From contig NZ_CP107836.1 in NCBI RefSeq assembly GCF_036346615.1, positions 6,634,001 to 6,698,000 on the forward strand: a stretch of DNA of 64,000 nt, read 5' to 3'. Origin of the DNA: Streptomyces sp. NBC_00523. GTDB lineage: Bacteria > Actinomycetota > Actinomycetes > Streptomycetales > Streptomycetaceae. The translations under genes and the position numbers were made by a program. Positions 24,288 through 32,901 of the stretch are shown here, in pieces. How positions within the stretch are numbered: position 1 is the first letter of the stretch; each line of letters starts with the position of its first letter. The notes under the pieces were generated by a model. That model was not told the origin of the DNA. It worked only from the letters and a program-made list of their open reading frames with translations, and made no database searches.

Positions 24288-24550
24288 ACGCGGCCAAGAT
24301 CGCCTACAAGCCGGTCGGGCTCATCCTGGGCGCCGCGGGCGGCATGCTCGCCGGCATGGCGTTCAAGCAGGTGTGGAAGGTCATCGAGGGCGAGGGCGAT
24401 GCCCCCGACGCCATGGACGAGGACCGCCGCTGGAGGGAGATCCTGCTCGCCGCGGCCGTCCAGGGCGCGATCTTCGCCGTGGTCAAGGCGGCGATAGAGC
24501 GTTCCGGCGCGGTGACCGCCCGCCGCCTGACGGGCAGCTGGCCGGGCTGA
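24284..24550 (+). CDS. DUF4235 family membrane protein
   Basis: 88 residues from the GTG at 24284, which overlaps the previous stop as GTGA. The sequence matches the DUF4235 pattern: AKIAYKPVGLILGAAGGMLAGMAFKQVWK (first helix), a charged middle DMDEDRRWRE-like segment (AMDEDRRWREILLAA), then a second helix VQGAIFAVVKAAIERSGA. Function is not known. In Streptomyces it accompanies DUF3618 and holin-like proteins, suggesting a small envelope-associated set. Here the holin-like partner is absent. Confidence 0.85.
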   Translation: MNAAKIAYKPVGLILGAAGGMLAGMAFKQVWKVIEGEGDAPDAMDEDRRWREILLAAAVQGAIFAVVKAAIERSGAVTARRLTGSWPG

Positions 24551-24567
24551 AGCGGCGCAGCGGAAAC

Positions 24568-24607
24568 GGAGGGGGCCGGCACCCGACCACGGGCGCCGGC
24601 CCCCTCC
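24568..24607 (+). terminator. Terminator hairpin after the DUF4235 gene
   Basis: GGAGGGGGCCGGC (24568-24580) pairs perfectly with GCCGGCCCCCTCC (24595-24607), 17 bases past the stop codon. Confidence 0.8.
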
Positions 24608-24684
24608 GCGTACCGGGACCCGCCGACAGGCGCACGCGGGCCGTGCGCGGGCGAACCCGGCGGTCTTCGGGGAACGTGGATCAC

Positions 24685-24930
24685 ATGACTCCTTCGCAGA
24701 CCCCGGACCCGGACCGGGAACCCCGCGCGACCACAGGACCGGACCCCGCCGGCGGAGTGCCGCCCGGGGAGACGCCGCCCCCCGAGAGCGGCCTGTCGGG
24801 GGCAGGGCCCCAGGACACCACGTACAACCCGCCGAAGGGCTGGGCGAAGGCCCCGATGGCGCTGATCATCGGCATCACGCTGCTCATGGCGGCGTTCTTC
24901 CTGGTGTACGCGATCATCCTGCTGCTCTGA
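24685..24930 (+). CDS. DUF6480-type small membrane protein
   Basis: 81 residues from the ATG at 24685. The N-terminal two thirds is hydrophilic and proline-rich (GPDPAGGVPPGETPPPESG, the conserved DUF6480 block). It is followed by KGWAKAPMALIIGITLLMAAFFLVYAI, a single C-terminal transmembrane helix. The ribosome site (GTGGA) is weak. It is a tail-anchored or bitopic protein of unknown role. It lies 135 bases after DUF4235 beyond a terminator and 166 bases before catalase, so it is probably its own unit. Confidence 0.8.
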   Translation: MTPSQTPDPDREPRATTGPDPAGGVPPGETPPPESGLSGAGPQDTTYNPPKGWAKAPMALIIGITLLMAAFFLVYAIILLL

Positions 24931-25096
24931 CGCGGGGGAGCGGCGACCCGAACCCGAACCCGAACAGCCGCACCCGCCCGGAGCGGGAAGGCGGTGTCCG
25001 CGCGCCCGCACGGGCGGCCCGCCCTGCCGGGTGCGTCAACCTCGCATAGCTTGAGGAAAAGGCGCATACGTACACGTTCCGAAGGAGTCGACGCAC

Positions 25097-26755
25097 GTGA
25101 CGGACGTATCGAGCAGGGGGCCCGCCGCCGGTGACGAGCGCGAGACGCTCACCAACCGGCAGGGCCATCCCGTGTACGACAACCAGAACCAGCGCACCGT
25201 CGGCGCCCGTGGCCCGGCCACGCTGGAGAACTACCAGTTCCTGGAGAAGATCAGCCACTTCGACCGCGAGCGGATCCCCGAGCGCGTCGTGCACGCCCGG
25301 GGCGTGACCGCGTACGGCTACTTCGAGGCGTACGGTGCCCTCGGCGACGAGCCCGTCGCCCGCTTCACCCGCGCCAAGCTCTTCCAGGAGCGCGGAAAGC
25401 GCACGGACGTCGCGGTGCGCTTCTCGACCGTCATCGGCGGCCGGGACTCCTCCGAGGCGGCGCGCGATCCGCGCGGTTTCGCGGTGAAGTTCTACACCGA
25501 GGACGGCAACTGGGACCTCGTCGGGAACAACCTGGGGATCTTCTTCATCCGGGACGCGATCAAGTTCCCCGACGTCATCCACGCCCTCAAGCCGGACCCC
25601 GTCACGTTCGAGCAGCAGCCGAGGCGCATCTTCGACTTCATGTCGCAGACGCCCGAGTCGATGCACATGCTGGTCAACCTGTTCAGCCCGCGCGGCATCC
25701 CGGCGGACTACCGCCACATGCAGGGCTTCGGCGTCAACACGTACAAGTGGGTCAACGAGACCGGCGAGTCCTTCCTCGTGAAGTACCACTGGATGCCCAA
25801 GGCGGGCGTGCGCAGCATGACCGAGGAGGACGCGGCCAACGTGCAGGCCGACGGCCTCGGTCATGCCACGAAGGACCTGTACGAGGCGGTGGGGCGCGGG
25901 GCCCACCCGGAGTGGGAACTGCTCGTCCAGCTGATGGACGACCACGACCACCCGGAGCTGGACTTCGACCCGCTGGACGACACCAAGACCTGGCCCGAGC
26001 AGGACTTCCCGCCCAGGGCGGTGGGCCGGATGGTGCTCGACCGGATGCCGGAGAACTACTTCGCGGAGAACGACCAGATCTCCTTCGGCACCGGTGTGCT
26101 GGTGGACGGGCTCGACTTCTCCGACGACAAGATGCTGGTGGGCCGCACCTTCTCGTACAGCGACACCCAGCGCTACCGGGTCGGGCCCAACTACCTGCAA
26201 CTGCCGGTGAACCAGGCCAAGAACGCCACGGTGCGCACCAACCAGCGCGACGGCCTGATGACGTATCACGTGGACGGCGGCGGCGGGAACCCGATCGTCA
26301 ACTACGAGCCGTCCATCACGGGCGGCCTGCGCGAGGCGCACTACCCCACGCACGACGAGGTGGGCCCCGAGGTGCGCGGCCGGCTCACCCGCAAGCGCAT
26401 CCCCCGGACCAACGACTACCTCCAGGCCGGGCAGCGCTACCTCCTGATGGAACAGTGGGAGCGCGACGACCTCGTGCACAACCTCGTCGACCTGCTCTCG
26501 CAGTGCGACCGGCCGGTGCAGGAGCGGATGGTCTGGCACTTCCTGCTCGTGGAGAACGACCTGGGCCTCAAGATCGGCGAAGGGCTCCGCATCACCCCCG
26601 CGGACGTCAAGGGCCTGGAGCCGCTGCCCGGCCAGACCCTCACCGACGAGGACCGGCAGCGCCTCTCCCGCCTCGGCGACAACCCGCCGCGCGACGTCAC
26701 GGGCCTGACGATGACCCACTGCGTCCCCGACGAACGCCACGTCGTCACCCGCTGA
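25097..26755 (+). CDS. Catalase (monofunctional, haem)
   Basis: 552 residues from the GTG at 25097 with AAGGAGT at good spacing. All catalase landmarks are present: the distal His in VVHARGVTAYGYFE (near 65), FSTVIGGRDSSEAARDPRGF, FYTEDGNWDLVGNNLGIFF with the conserved Asn, and the proximal haem-ligand Tyr in RTFSYSDTQRYRVGPNY (near 353). It breaks hydrogen peroxide into water and oxygen in the cytoplasm. The extra C-terminal 60 residues after LRITPADVKGLEPLPGQ are short, so it is a small-subunit catalase. No peroxide regulator is next to it. It is convergent with the GH62 gene across a shared terminator. Confidence 0.95.
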   Translation: MTDVSSRGPAAGDERETLTNRQGHPVYDNQNQRTVGARGPATLENYQFLEKISHFDRERIPERVVHARGVTAYGYFEAYGALGDEPVARFTRAKLFQERGKRTDVAVRFSTVIGGRDSSEAARDPRGFAVKFYTEDGNWDLVGNNLGIFFIRDAIKFPDVIHALKPDPVTFEQQPRRIFDFMSQTPESMHMLVNLFSPRGIPADYRHMQGFGVNTYKWVNETGESFLVKYHWMPKAGVRSMTEEDAANVQADGLGHATKDLYEAVGRGAHPEWELLVQLMDDHDHPELDFDPLDDTKTWPEQDFPPRAVGRMVLDRMPENYFAENDQISFGTGVLVDGLDFSDDKMLVGRTFSYSDTQRYRVGPNYLQLPVNQAKNATVRTNQRDGLMTYHVDGGGGNPIVNYEPSITGGLREAHYPTHDEVGPEVRGRLTRKRIPRTNDYLQAGQRYLLMEQWERDDLVHNLVDLLSQCDRPVQERMVWHFLLVENDLGLKIGEGLRITPADVKGLEPLPGQTLTDEDRQRLSRLGDNPPRDVTGLTMTHCVPDERHVVTR

Positions 26756-26756
26756 A

Positions 26757-26803
26757 CCGACCCCGGCCCTCTCGCGCGTCCGCCGCGGGAGGGCCGGGGT
26801 CGG
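26757..26803. terminator. Bidirectional terminator between catalase and GH62 genes
   Basis: CCGACCCCGGCCCTC (26757-26771) and GAGGGCCGGGGTCGG (26789-26803) form a perfect 15-base stem lying between the two convergent stop codons. Confidence 0.88.
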
Positions 26804-26808
26804 CGCGG

Positions 26809-28281
26809 TCAGCGCTTGAGCGTCAGCAGACCCGGGCGGTAGGGCAGCAGACCGTAGTCACCTCCGGACTGGGGGCTGCGGCCCTGGTAGAGAAGTTGCA
26901 GGTTGCAGGGGTCGACGGTCATGGTCTGGTCGGCCCCGGTGCGGATCAGTTCGCCGTGGCTGATGTCGTTGGTCCAGGTGGCCCCGCTGTTGGCCTTGCC
27001 GGCGAAGGGATTGCTCTCGGTCGCGGCCTGGGGCGTCCACGACCCGTTCAGGCTGGTGGCTGTGAACGAGCGGAAGTAGCGGCCCTGGGAGCCGATCGCC
27101 TCGACGATCATGAGGTAACGGTTCTGGCCCTGCAGCTTGTAGACCTGCGGGGCTTCGAACAAGTTGTTCGTGCTGTCGCTCATGACCACGGTCGAGGACG
27201 TCCCGAAGCTGCCCGGGAAGTTCCCGATCGGCATGCTGGCCCGGTAGATCTTGCCGTTGTCACCGGCGAAGAACAGGTACATGTTCGTCCCGTCCCCGAT
27301 GAGTGTCTGGTCGATCGGTCCCGTGCCGGAGCCGCTGATGCTCCCGGAGAAGAGGGTCTGCGGGGCCGACCAGCCGTTCGCGTTGGTGGGGTCGTTCGAC
27401 GTCCGGTACGAGAAGGCGGTCGCGCCCCACTGGTAGGTGAGCACCCAGATGTTCTTCGGTGCGAAGTAGAAGAGCGTGGGTGCGACGGTCCCGGAGGACA
27501 TCGCGTTCTGGCCGGCCGACGCCATGTCCGACCAGTTGGTGAACGGGCTGAAGTTCATGGAACCCCAGCTCGTCCCGTTGTCGTGCGTCGTCGCGTAGAC
27601 GAGCTGCTTGCCGTTGTACGGGACGACGGTGAAGTCCTTCAGCGAGGCCCAGCCGGACCGGGGCTGCGCCAGCGCGCCCGTGGAGCTCCAGCTGTACGAG
27701 GACGGGAGCTCGCAGGTACCGGTGCCCGGGTTCTCGTCGCCGGCCTTCACCAGCTTCCACTGCTGGTTGGCGCCGCTCCAGTCGTCGTACTGGACGATGT
27801 TGGCGTTGTCGGCGGTGGAGGCGCCCTGCACTTCGAGGGCCTTGCCGCTGTGGCGCGAGATCAGCCGCACGTAGCCGTCACCGCTGTCGGCCAGCCGCCA
27901 CTGCTGGTTGGTGGCGTTCAGGTCGGACCACTGGACGATTGAACCGCCGTTCGCCGTCGACCAGTTGTAGACGTCCAGCACCTTGCCCGAGTGGCGGGAC
28001 CGGATGCGGTAGTAGCCGTCTCCGGAATCGACGAACTGCCACTGCTGCTGGGCCTGGTCGTTCCGGGACCACTGGGTGATGCGGGCTCCGTCGTTCGTCG
28101 CCAGGTTGTATACGTCCAGCGCCTTGCCGCTGTTGCGGTTGACCAGCACGTACGAGGCGCTGGGGTCCACGGTCGCTGCGGTGGCGGGCTGCGCACCGAG
28201 GAACGCGGCGACGAGCAGCAAGGGCGCCAGGACGGCGAGCAGCCGACCTCTGTGGAAGGGAAACAAGGGGCGACACCGCAT
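26809..28281 (-). CDS. Secreted GH62 alpha-L-arabinofuranosidase with CBM13 (ricin B) module
   Basis: 490 residues. The ATG at 28281 follows a perfect AGGAGG. The signal peptide ends near residue 36 (QPATA-AT). A ricin-type beta-trefoil (about 40-180) shows three repeats with SGKALDV/SGKVLDV/SGKALEV and QQW endings. The GH62 domain follows from LPSSYSWSSTGALAQPRSGW, with LKDFTVVPYNGKQLVYATTHD, GTGPIDQTLIGDGTNMYLFFAGDNGKIY and EAPQVYKLQGQNRYLMIVEA. GH62 enzymes strip arabinose side chains from arabinoxylan and the lectin domain binds xylan. It is divergent from the GH10 xylanase, and the two share a control region. Confidence 0.95.
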   Translation of the reverse strand: MRCRPLFPFHRGRLLAVLAPLLLVAAFLGAQPATAATVDPSASYVLVNRNSGKALDVYNLATNDGARITQWSRNDQAQQQWQFVDSGDGYYRIRSRHSGKVLDVYNWSTANGGSIVQWSDLNATNQQWRLADSGDGYVRLISRHSGKALEVQGASTADNANIVQYDDWSGANQQWKLVKAGDENPGTGTCELPSSYSWSSTGALAQPRSGWASLKDFTVVPYNGKQLVYATTHDNGTSWGSMNFSPFTNWSDMASAGQNAMSSGTVAPTLFYFAPKNIWVLTYQWGATAFSYRTSNDPTNANGWSAPQTLFSGSISGSGTGPIDQTLIGDGTNMYLFFAGDNGKIYRASMPIGNFPGSFGTSSTVVMSDSTNNLFEAPQVYKLQGQNRYLMIVEAIGSQGRYFRSFTATSLNGSWTPQAATESNPFAGKANSGATWTNDISHGELIRTGADQTMTVDPCNLQLLYQGRSPQSGGDYGLLPYRPGLLTLKR

Positions 28282-28325
28282 GGGGGGGACCTCCTGAGAG
28301 CAGGGGTTTGAGGGCAGAGACACCG

Positions 28326-28339
28326 TCGAAATGTTTCGA
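28326..28339. promoter_or_regulatory. TCGAAA-TG-TTTCGA palindrome (GH62/GH10 control region)
   Basis: A perfect 6+6 palindrome 45 bases before the GH62 start. It matches the CGAAA-n-TTTCG style of site known upstream of Streptomyces xylanase genes. A second copy of the motif lies at 28438-28449. The whole 28282-28586 gap is comparatively AT-rich and contains no gene. Confidence 0.7.
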
Positions 28340-28373
28340 ACAGGGCTCCGCGTGTGGTGCCACAAGCTAGAAA

Positions 28374-28387
28374 TGTTAGCGCTCACA
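28374..28387. promoter_or_regulatory. LacI-type operator TGTTAGCGCTCACA
   Basis: A 14-base near-perfect palindrome with one mismatched pair, centred on AGCGCT, placed midway between divergent GH62 and GH10 genes. It is a likely target for a LacI regulator such as the one at 31791-32852. Confidence 0.7.
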
Positions 28388-28437
28388 GTCAAGGTGTACG
28401 GCGGATTCTCTTGCGGATAACTCAGCGTCAGGCGTTC

Positions 28438-28449
28438 CGAAATATTTCG
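28438..28449. promoter_or_regulatory. CGAAATATTTCG palindrome (GH10/GH62 control region)
   Basis: A perfect 12-base palindrome. A degraded third copy follows as TTCGGAAACATTCTTT at 28457-28472. The xylanase start is 138 bases away, so the site lies around its promoter. Confidence 0.7.
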
Positions 28450-28586
28450 TTTCAAGTTCGGAAACATTCTTTGACCGAAGTATTGACGAGTCACGGTCAA
28501 AGCCTCAATCATCCGTTGCTGAGCGGGTCACACGGCCCGCCGCGCTCCGGTCCTTCCCCGATCCCCCCTACCGAGGAGGCACAGCC

Positions 28587-30035
28587 ATGGGCTCCTACGC
28601 CCTTCCGAGATCCGCTCTCAGCCGGCCACTCCGCGCACTCCTGCCGGCCCTGCTCGTCGGCGTCCTGGGCGCGTCCGCCGCACTGGTCGCACCTTCGAAC
28701 GCGCATGCCGCCGAGTCGACCCTCGGCGCCGCCGCGGCGCAGAGCGGGCGGTACTTCGGCACCGCCATCGCCTCGGGCAAGCTCGGCGACTCGGCGTACA
28801 CCTCGATCGCCTCCCGCGAGTTCAACATGGTGACGGCCGAGAACGAGATGAAGATCGACGCAACCGAGCCGCAGCGCGGCCAGTTCAACTTCAGCGCCGG
28901 CGACCGCGTCTACAACTGGGCGGTGCAGAACGGCAAGAAGGTGCGCGGGCACACCCTCGCCTGGTACTCCCAGCAGCCCAGCTGGATGCAAAGCCTCAGC
29001 GGCAGCACCCTGCGCCAGGCGATGATCGACCACATCAACGGTGTGATGGGCCACTACAAGGGCAAGATCGCCCAGTGGGACGTCGTGAACGAGGCGTTCG
29101 CGGACGGCAACTCGGGTGGCCGCCGGGACTCCAACCTCCAGCGCACCGGCAACGACTGGATCGAGGTGGCCTTCCGTACCGCGCGCGCCGCCGACTCGTC
29201 CGCCAAGCTCTGCTACAACGACTACAACATCGAGAACTGGAACTGGGCCAAGACCCAGGGCGTGTACAACATGGTCAAGGACTTCAAGCAGCGCGGCGTG
29301 CCCATCGACTGCGTCGGCTTCCAGTCCCACTTCAACAGCGGCAGCCCGTACGACAGCAACTTCCGCACCACCCTGCAGAGCTTCGCCGCCCTCGGCGTGG
29401 ACGTGGCCATCACCGAGCTCGACATCCAGGGCGCGTCGGCCTCGACCTACGCCAACGTGACCAACGACTGCCTGGCCGTATCGCGCTGCCTCGGCATCAC
29501 CGTCTGGGGCGTCCGCGACAGCGACTCCTGGCGTTCGGGTGACACGCCGCTGCTGTTCAACAACGACGGCAGCAAGAAGGCCGCCTACACCTCCGTCCTG
29601 AACGCCCTCAACGGCGGCTCCACCACGCCCCCCGACCCGGGCGGGAACGAGGGGAGCGGGCAGCTGAAGGGCGTCGCTTCGGGCCGTTGCGTGGACGTGC
29701 CCAACTCCAGCACCTCGGACGGCACCGCGGTCCAGCTGTACGACTGCCACAACGCCACCAACCAGCAGTGGGTGTCCACCTCCGCCGGGGAACTGCAGGT
29801 ATACGGCAACAAGTGCCTGGACGCCGCCGGCAGCGGCAACGGCGCCAAGATCCAGATCTACAGCTGCTGGGGCGGCGACAACCAGAAGTGGCGGATCAAC
29901 TCCGACGGATCCATTGTCGGCGTGCAGTCCGGACTCTGCCTCGACGCCGTGGGAGCCGGCAGCGCCAACGGCACCCAGCTCCAGCTCTACACCTGCTCGG
30001 GCGGCAGCAACCAACGCTGGGCCCTGTCGTCCTGA
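28587..30035 (+). CDS. xlnA: Secreted GH10 endo-1,4-beta-xylanase with CBM13 module
   Basis: 482 residues, with ATG at 28587 after GAGGAGG. The signal peptide ends at AHA-AE near residue 42. The GH10 barrel (about 45-342) has MVTAENEMKIDATEP, GHTLAWYSQQPSWM, acid/base Glu169 in WDVVNEAF and nucleophile Glu277 in ITELDIQG. After a Thr/Pro/Gly linker, the last 130 residues form a ricin-type CBM13 with SGRCVDVPN, NKCLDAAG and SGLCLDAVG repeats. Sequence and catalytic numbering match xylanase A of Streptomyces lividans. It cuts the xylan backbone outside the cell, producing oligosaccharides for the nearby importer. A strong terminator follows. Confidence 0.96.
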   Translation: MGSYALPRSALSRPLRALLPALLVGVLGASAALVAPSNAHAAESTLGAAAAQSGRYFGTAIASGKLGDSAYTSIASREFNMVTAENEMKIDATEPQRGQFNFSAGDRVYNWAVQNGKKVRGHTLAWYSQQPSWMQSLSGSTLRQAMIDHINGVMGHYKGKIAQWDVVNEAFADGNSGGRRDSNLQRTGNDWIEVAFRTARAADSSAKLCYNDYNIENWNWAKTQGVYNMVKDFKQRGVPIDCVGFQSHFNSGSPYDSNFRTTLQSFAALGVDVAITELDIQGASASTYANVTNDCLAVSRCLGITVWGVRDSDSWRSGDTPLLFNNDGSKKAAYTSVLNALNGGSTTPPDPGGNEGSGQLKGVASGRCVDVPNSSTSDGTAVQLYDCHNATNQQWVSTSAGELQVYGNKCLDAAGSGNGAKIQIYSCWGGDNQKWRINSDGSIVGVQSGLCLDAVGAGSANGTQLQLYTCSGGSNQRWALSS

Positions 30036-30085
30036 CACGGTCCCGCGCCGGCCTCCTCGCCCTGCGGGGAATCGGTTGAGAGTCG

Positions 30086-30114
30086 GGGGCCACCGCCGTT
30101 ACGGCGGTGGCCCC
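30086..30114 (+). terminator. Terminator hairpin after the GH10 gene
   Basis: GGGGCCACCGCCG (30086-30098) and CGGCGGTGGCCCC (30102-30114) form a perfect 13-base stem with loop TTA, separating the xylanase from the GH43 gene. Confidence 0.85.
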
Positions 30115-30181
30115 TGCGGCGTGGCCCACCGCTTTGCCGAGGCGACCCCCGCACCCCGGCACCTTGAAGGGATCCGCTTCT

Positions 30182-31717
30182 GTGCACACGTACGACAACC
30201 CGGTGATCAGCGGCTTCCACCCCGATCCGAGCATCTGCCGGGCCGGTGACGATTACTACCTGGTGTGCTCCAGCTTCGAGTACTTCCCGGGGCTGCCCCT
30301 CTTCCACAGCAAGGACCTGGTGCACTGGGAGCAGATCGGCAACGTCCTGGACCGCCCGGCGCAGCTGCCCCTGCCGCTCCCCGGCGCCAAGGCGTCCGGC
30401 GGTCTGTACGCCCCCACGATCCGTCACCACGACGGCCGTTACTGGGTCATCAACACCAACGTCGACGGGGGCGGCAACTTCGTCGTCACGGCCGAGCGGC
30501 CCGAGGGGCCGTGGAGCGATCCGGTGTGGATCGATCTGACCGGCATCGACCCCGACCTCGCCTGGGAGGAGGACGGCACCTGCTGGTGCGCCTTCTCCGG
30601 ACCCGCCGGGGGCATCAACATGGCCAGGATCGACCCGGTGACGGGGGAGGTCCTGGAGGGGCCCTTCCCCACGTGGTCGGGCAGCGGTCTCAAGTTCCCC
30701 GAGGCACCACACCTCTACCGCATCGGCGACTGGTGGTACCTGCTGATCGCGGAAGGCGGCACGGAGCGCGGCCACAGCGTGTCCATCGCCCGCAGCCGCT
30801 CGCCGCGCGGCCCCTGGGAGGGCGCACCCGCCAATCCGCTGCTCTCCCACAGCGGGACCGCCCGCGCCATCCAGAACGCCGGCCACGCCGACCTGGTGCA
30901 GGCTCCCGACGGCAGCTGGTGGATGGTGCTGCTCGGCGTCCGCCCACGCGGCTTCACCCCTGACGTGCACGTGCTCGGCCGCGAGACGTACCTGACGCCC
31001 GTCGAGTGGGACGACGAGGGCTGGCCCGTCGTTGCGCCCGTCCCCGGGCACCACCCGGCCCCGGGCGGTGCCTGGCACCCCATCGCCGCGCCGCCCGTCC
31101 GCGACGACTTCGACGCGCCGGCCCTCGCGCCCCACTGGATCTCGCCGTTCACCCGCCCGGAAGGCTCCTGGTCCCTCACTGAGCGGCCCGGCCGGCTGGT
31201 TCTCCACGCCACGGGCCCCACCCTGGACACCCCCGGGTACACCTTCGTCGGCCGCCGCCAGCAGCACCACGACTGCCGGGTCACCGCACTGATCGACCCC
31301 GGCACGGGCCGCGGCGGTCTTTGCGTACGCCTGGACGAGGCCCACCACTACGAGGTGGAGGCCGGCGACGGGGAGGCCCGCGTCGTCGCACGTATCGGCC
31401 CCCTGGTCCGGACCGTGGCCCGCAGGCCGGTCACCGCCGGGCCGCTGCGCCTCACCGTGGCAATCCGTACGTGCGACCTCGTCCCCGCCTCCCCCCACCT
31501 CACGGACGGCGGCACCACCGGCCCCGACACCCTCGCCTTCTGGCTCGGCGATCCCGGAGCGCCGGACGCCTCGCCGCTGGCCGAACTGGACGGGCGCTAC
31601 CTCTCCACCGAGGTCGCCTGCGGATTCACCGGCCGGGTGATCGGCATGTACGCCACGCGGGGCTCGGTCGCGTTCGACTGGTACGAGTACGTCCCGGCTC
31701 CGCCGCCGTCCGTATGA
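30182..31717 (+). CDS. GH43 beta-xylosidase/arabinofuranosidase (cytoplasmic)
   Basis: 511 residues from the GTG at 30182 after GAAGGGA, with no signal peptide. The five-blade propeller is seen with catalytic base Asp15 in FHPDPSICR, LYAPTIRHHDGRYW, IDPDLAWEEDGTCW (transition-state Asp region) and acid Glu174 in KFPEAPHLY. The C-terminal 190 residues form the beta-sandwich that accompanies GH43 subfamily 11-type xylosidases (FVGRRQQHHDCRVTALID...GLCVRLDEAHHYEVE). It should release xylose or arabinose from imported oligosaccharides. It is followed by a LacI gene in the same direction 73 bases later, which may regulate it. Confidence 0.93.
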   Translation: MHTYDNPVISGFHPDPSICRAGDDYYLVCSSFEYFPGLPLFHSKDLVHWEQIGNVLDRPAQLPLPLPGAKASGGLYAPTIRHHDGRYWVINTNVDGGGNFVVTAERPEGPWSDPVWIDLTGIDPDLAWEEDGTCWCAFSGPAGGINMARIDPVTGEVLEGPFPTWSGSGLKFPEAPHLYRIGDWWYLLIAEGGTERGHSVSIARSRSPRGPWEGAPANPLLSHSGTARAIQNAGHADLVQAPDGSWWMVLLGVRPRGFTPDVHVLGRETYLTPVEWDDEGWPVVAPVPGHHPAPGGAWHPIAAPPVRDDFDAPALAPHWISPFTRPEGSWSLTERPGRLVLHATGPTLDTPGYTFVGRRQQHHDCRVTALIDPGTGRGGLCVRLDEAHHYEVEAGDGEARVVARIGPLVRTVARRPVTAGPLRLTVAIRTCDLVPASPHLTDGGTTGPDTLAFWLGDPGAPDASPLAELDGRYLSTEVACGFTGRVIGMYATRGSVAFDWYEYVPAPPPSV

Positions 31718-31790
31718 GGCCCCGCGCGCCCGCCCGAAGCCGCCTCCGGCCTGCGAAGGGCCCCCTCCTCGGTTGGGCTAACCTTTCCCC

Positions 31791-32852
31791 ATGCCGCCCC
31801 GACCAGCCGCATCGCGCCCCACCCTCTCCCTGGTGGCCAAGACCGCCGGTACGAGCGTTCCCACGGTGTCCAAGGTGCTGCGAGGCGGAACGGACGTCTC
31901 GGCGGAGACCCGTGCGAAGGTCATGGAAGCCGTGCGGGCCGTCGGCTACACCCGCCGGGCCGGGGCCAAGAGCGAGAAGCGGCGCGACGACAGCGGCGGC
32001 CTTTCCCAGGTGCTCGACCTGGTGGTCACCCACTTCGAGGGGTCGTGGGCGAACCTTCTGATAGCCGGTGTCGGACGTGAAGCGGCGGCAGCGGGGCTCG
32101 ACGTCGTCCTGACCCTCGCCCAGCCGCAGGGCGACTGGGTGTCGCGGCTGCTGCGAAGGCGCACCATCGGTGTGATCGGGACGCTGGTCGATCCCGCGTC
32201 GCAGCAGTTCGGCGCACTTTTCGCCGCGGGTGTCCCGGTCGTGCTGATCGATCCCATGAGCACACCCCCCTCCGGGGTGGCGAGCGTCGGTGTGGCGAAC
32301 TGGGAAGGCGGCCGCATGGCCGGCGAACACCTCCTGTCGCTCGGGCACGAGCGGATGGGCGTGGTCGCCGGCCATGCCCGCCATCTCTTCAGCAGGGCGC
32401 GCGTCGACGGATTCCGTGCGGCCGCCGACACCACGACCGCGGGCAGCGCCACCGTTTCGGTGGCCCACGGCGCGTGGAACCGGGCGAAGGCCGCGACCGC
32501 CACCCATGCCCTGCTCGACGGCGATCCGGGGATCACCGGAATCTTCGCTTGCGCCGACTCCATGGCCCTCGGCGTCTACGACGCACTGGCGGCCCGGGGC
32601 CAGCGCATCCCCGAGGACATCAGCGTCATCGGCTTCGACGACCTGCCCGAGGCGCAGTACATCACCCCCGGCCTGACGACGGTCAGACAGCCGAGTACCG
32701 AGTTGGGCGCCGCCGCTGTCAAGCTGCTCATCGAGCTCTCCCGGGGCGAGGACGGGGGCGCCCGGTCACCCGCGCGCATGGAACTGGCCACGGAACTGGT
32801 CGTCCGGGCCTCCACCGGTCCCGTCCGGGCGGTCGCGCCGTCGCCCCGCTGA
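31791..32852 (+). CDS. LacI-family transcriptional regulator
   Basis: 353 residues from the ATG at 31791, which has no strong ribosome site. The N-terminal HTH reads TLSLVAKTAGTSVPTVSKVLRGGTDVSAETRAKVMEAV (about residues 11-48), followed by a hinge. A periplasmic-binding-protein-like domain covers 65-340, with VVTHFEGSWANLLIAGV, GVIGTLVDPASQQF, VANWEGGRMAGEHLLSLGH and the closing FDDLPEAQYITPGLTTVRQP. Placed among xylan and arabinan genes, it is the most likely local repressor, with operators such as TGTTAGCGCTCACA at 28374. That link is inference from position. It ends convergent with the S15 hydrolase gene. Confidence 0.9.
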   Translation: MPPRPAASRPTLSLVAKTAGTSVPTVSKVLRGGTDVSAETRAKVMEAVRAVGYTRRAGAKSEKRRDDSGGLSQVLDLVVTHFEGSWANLLIAGVGREAAAAGLDVVLTLAQPQGDWVSRLLRRRTIGVIGTLVDPASQQFGALFAAGVPVVLIDPMSTPPSGVASVGVANWEGGRMAGEHLLSLGHERMGVVAGHARHLFSRARVDGFRAAADTTTAGSATVSVAHGAWNRAKAATATHALLDGDPGITGIFACADSMALGVYDALAARGQRIPEDISVIGFDDLPEAQYITPGLTTVRQPSTELGAAAVKLLIELSRGEDGGARSPARMELATELVVRASTGPVRAVAPSPR

Positions 32853-32901
32853 CCGGGGCGGACGGCTCGGGCCCGCTTTCCTGTCGTGGTCCCCGTCCGC
32901 G

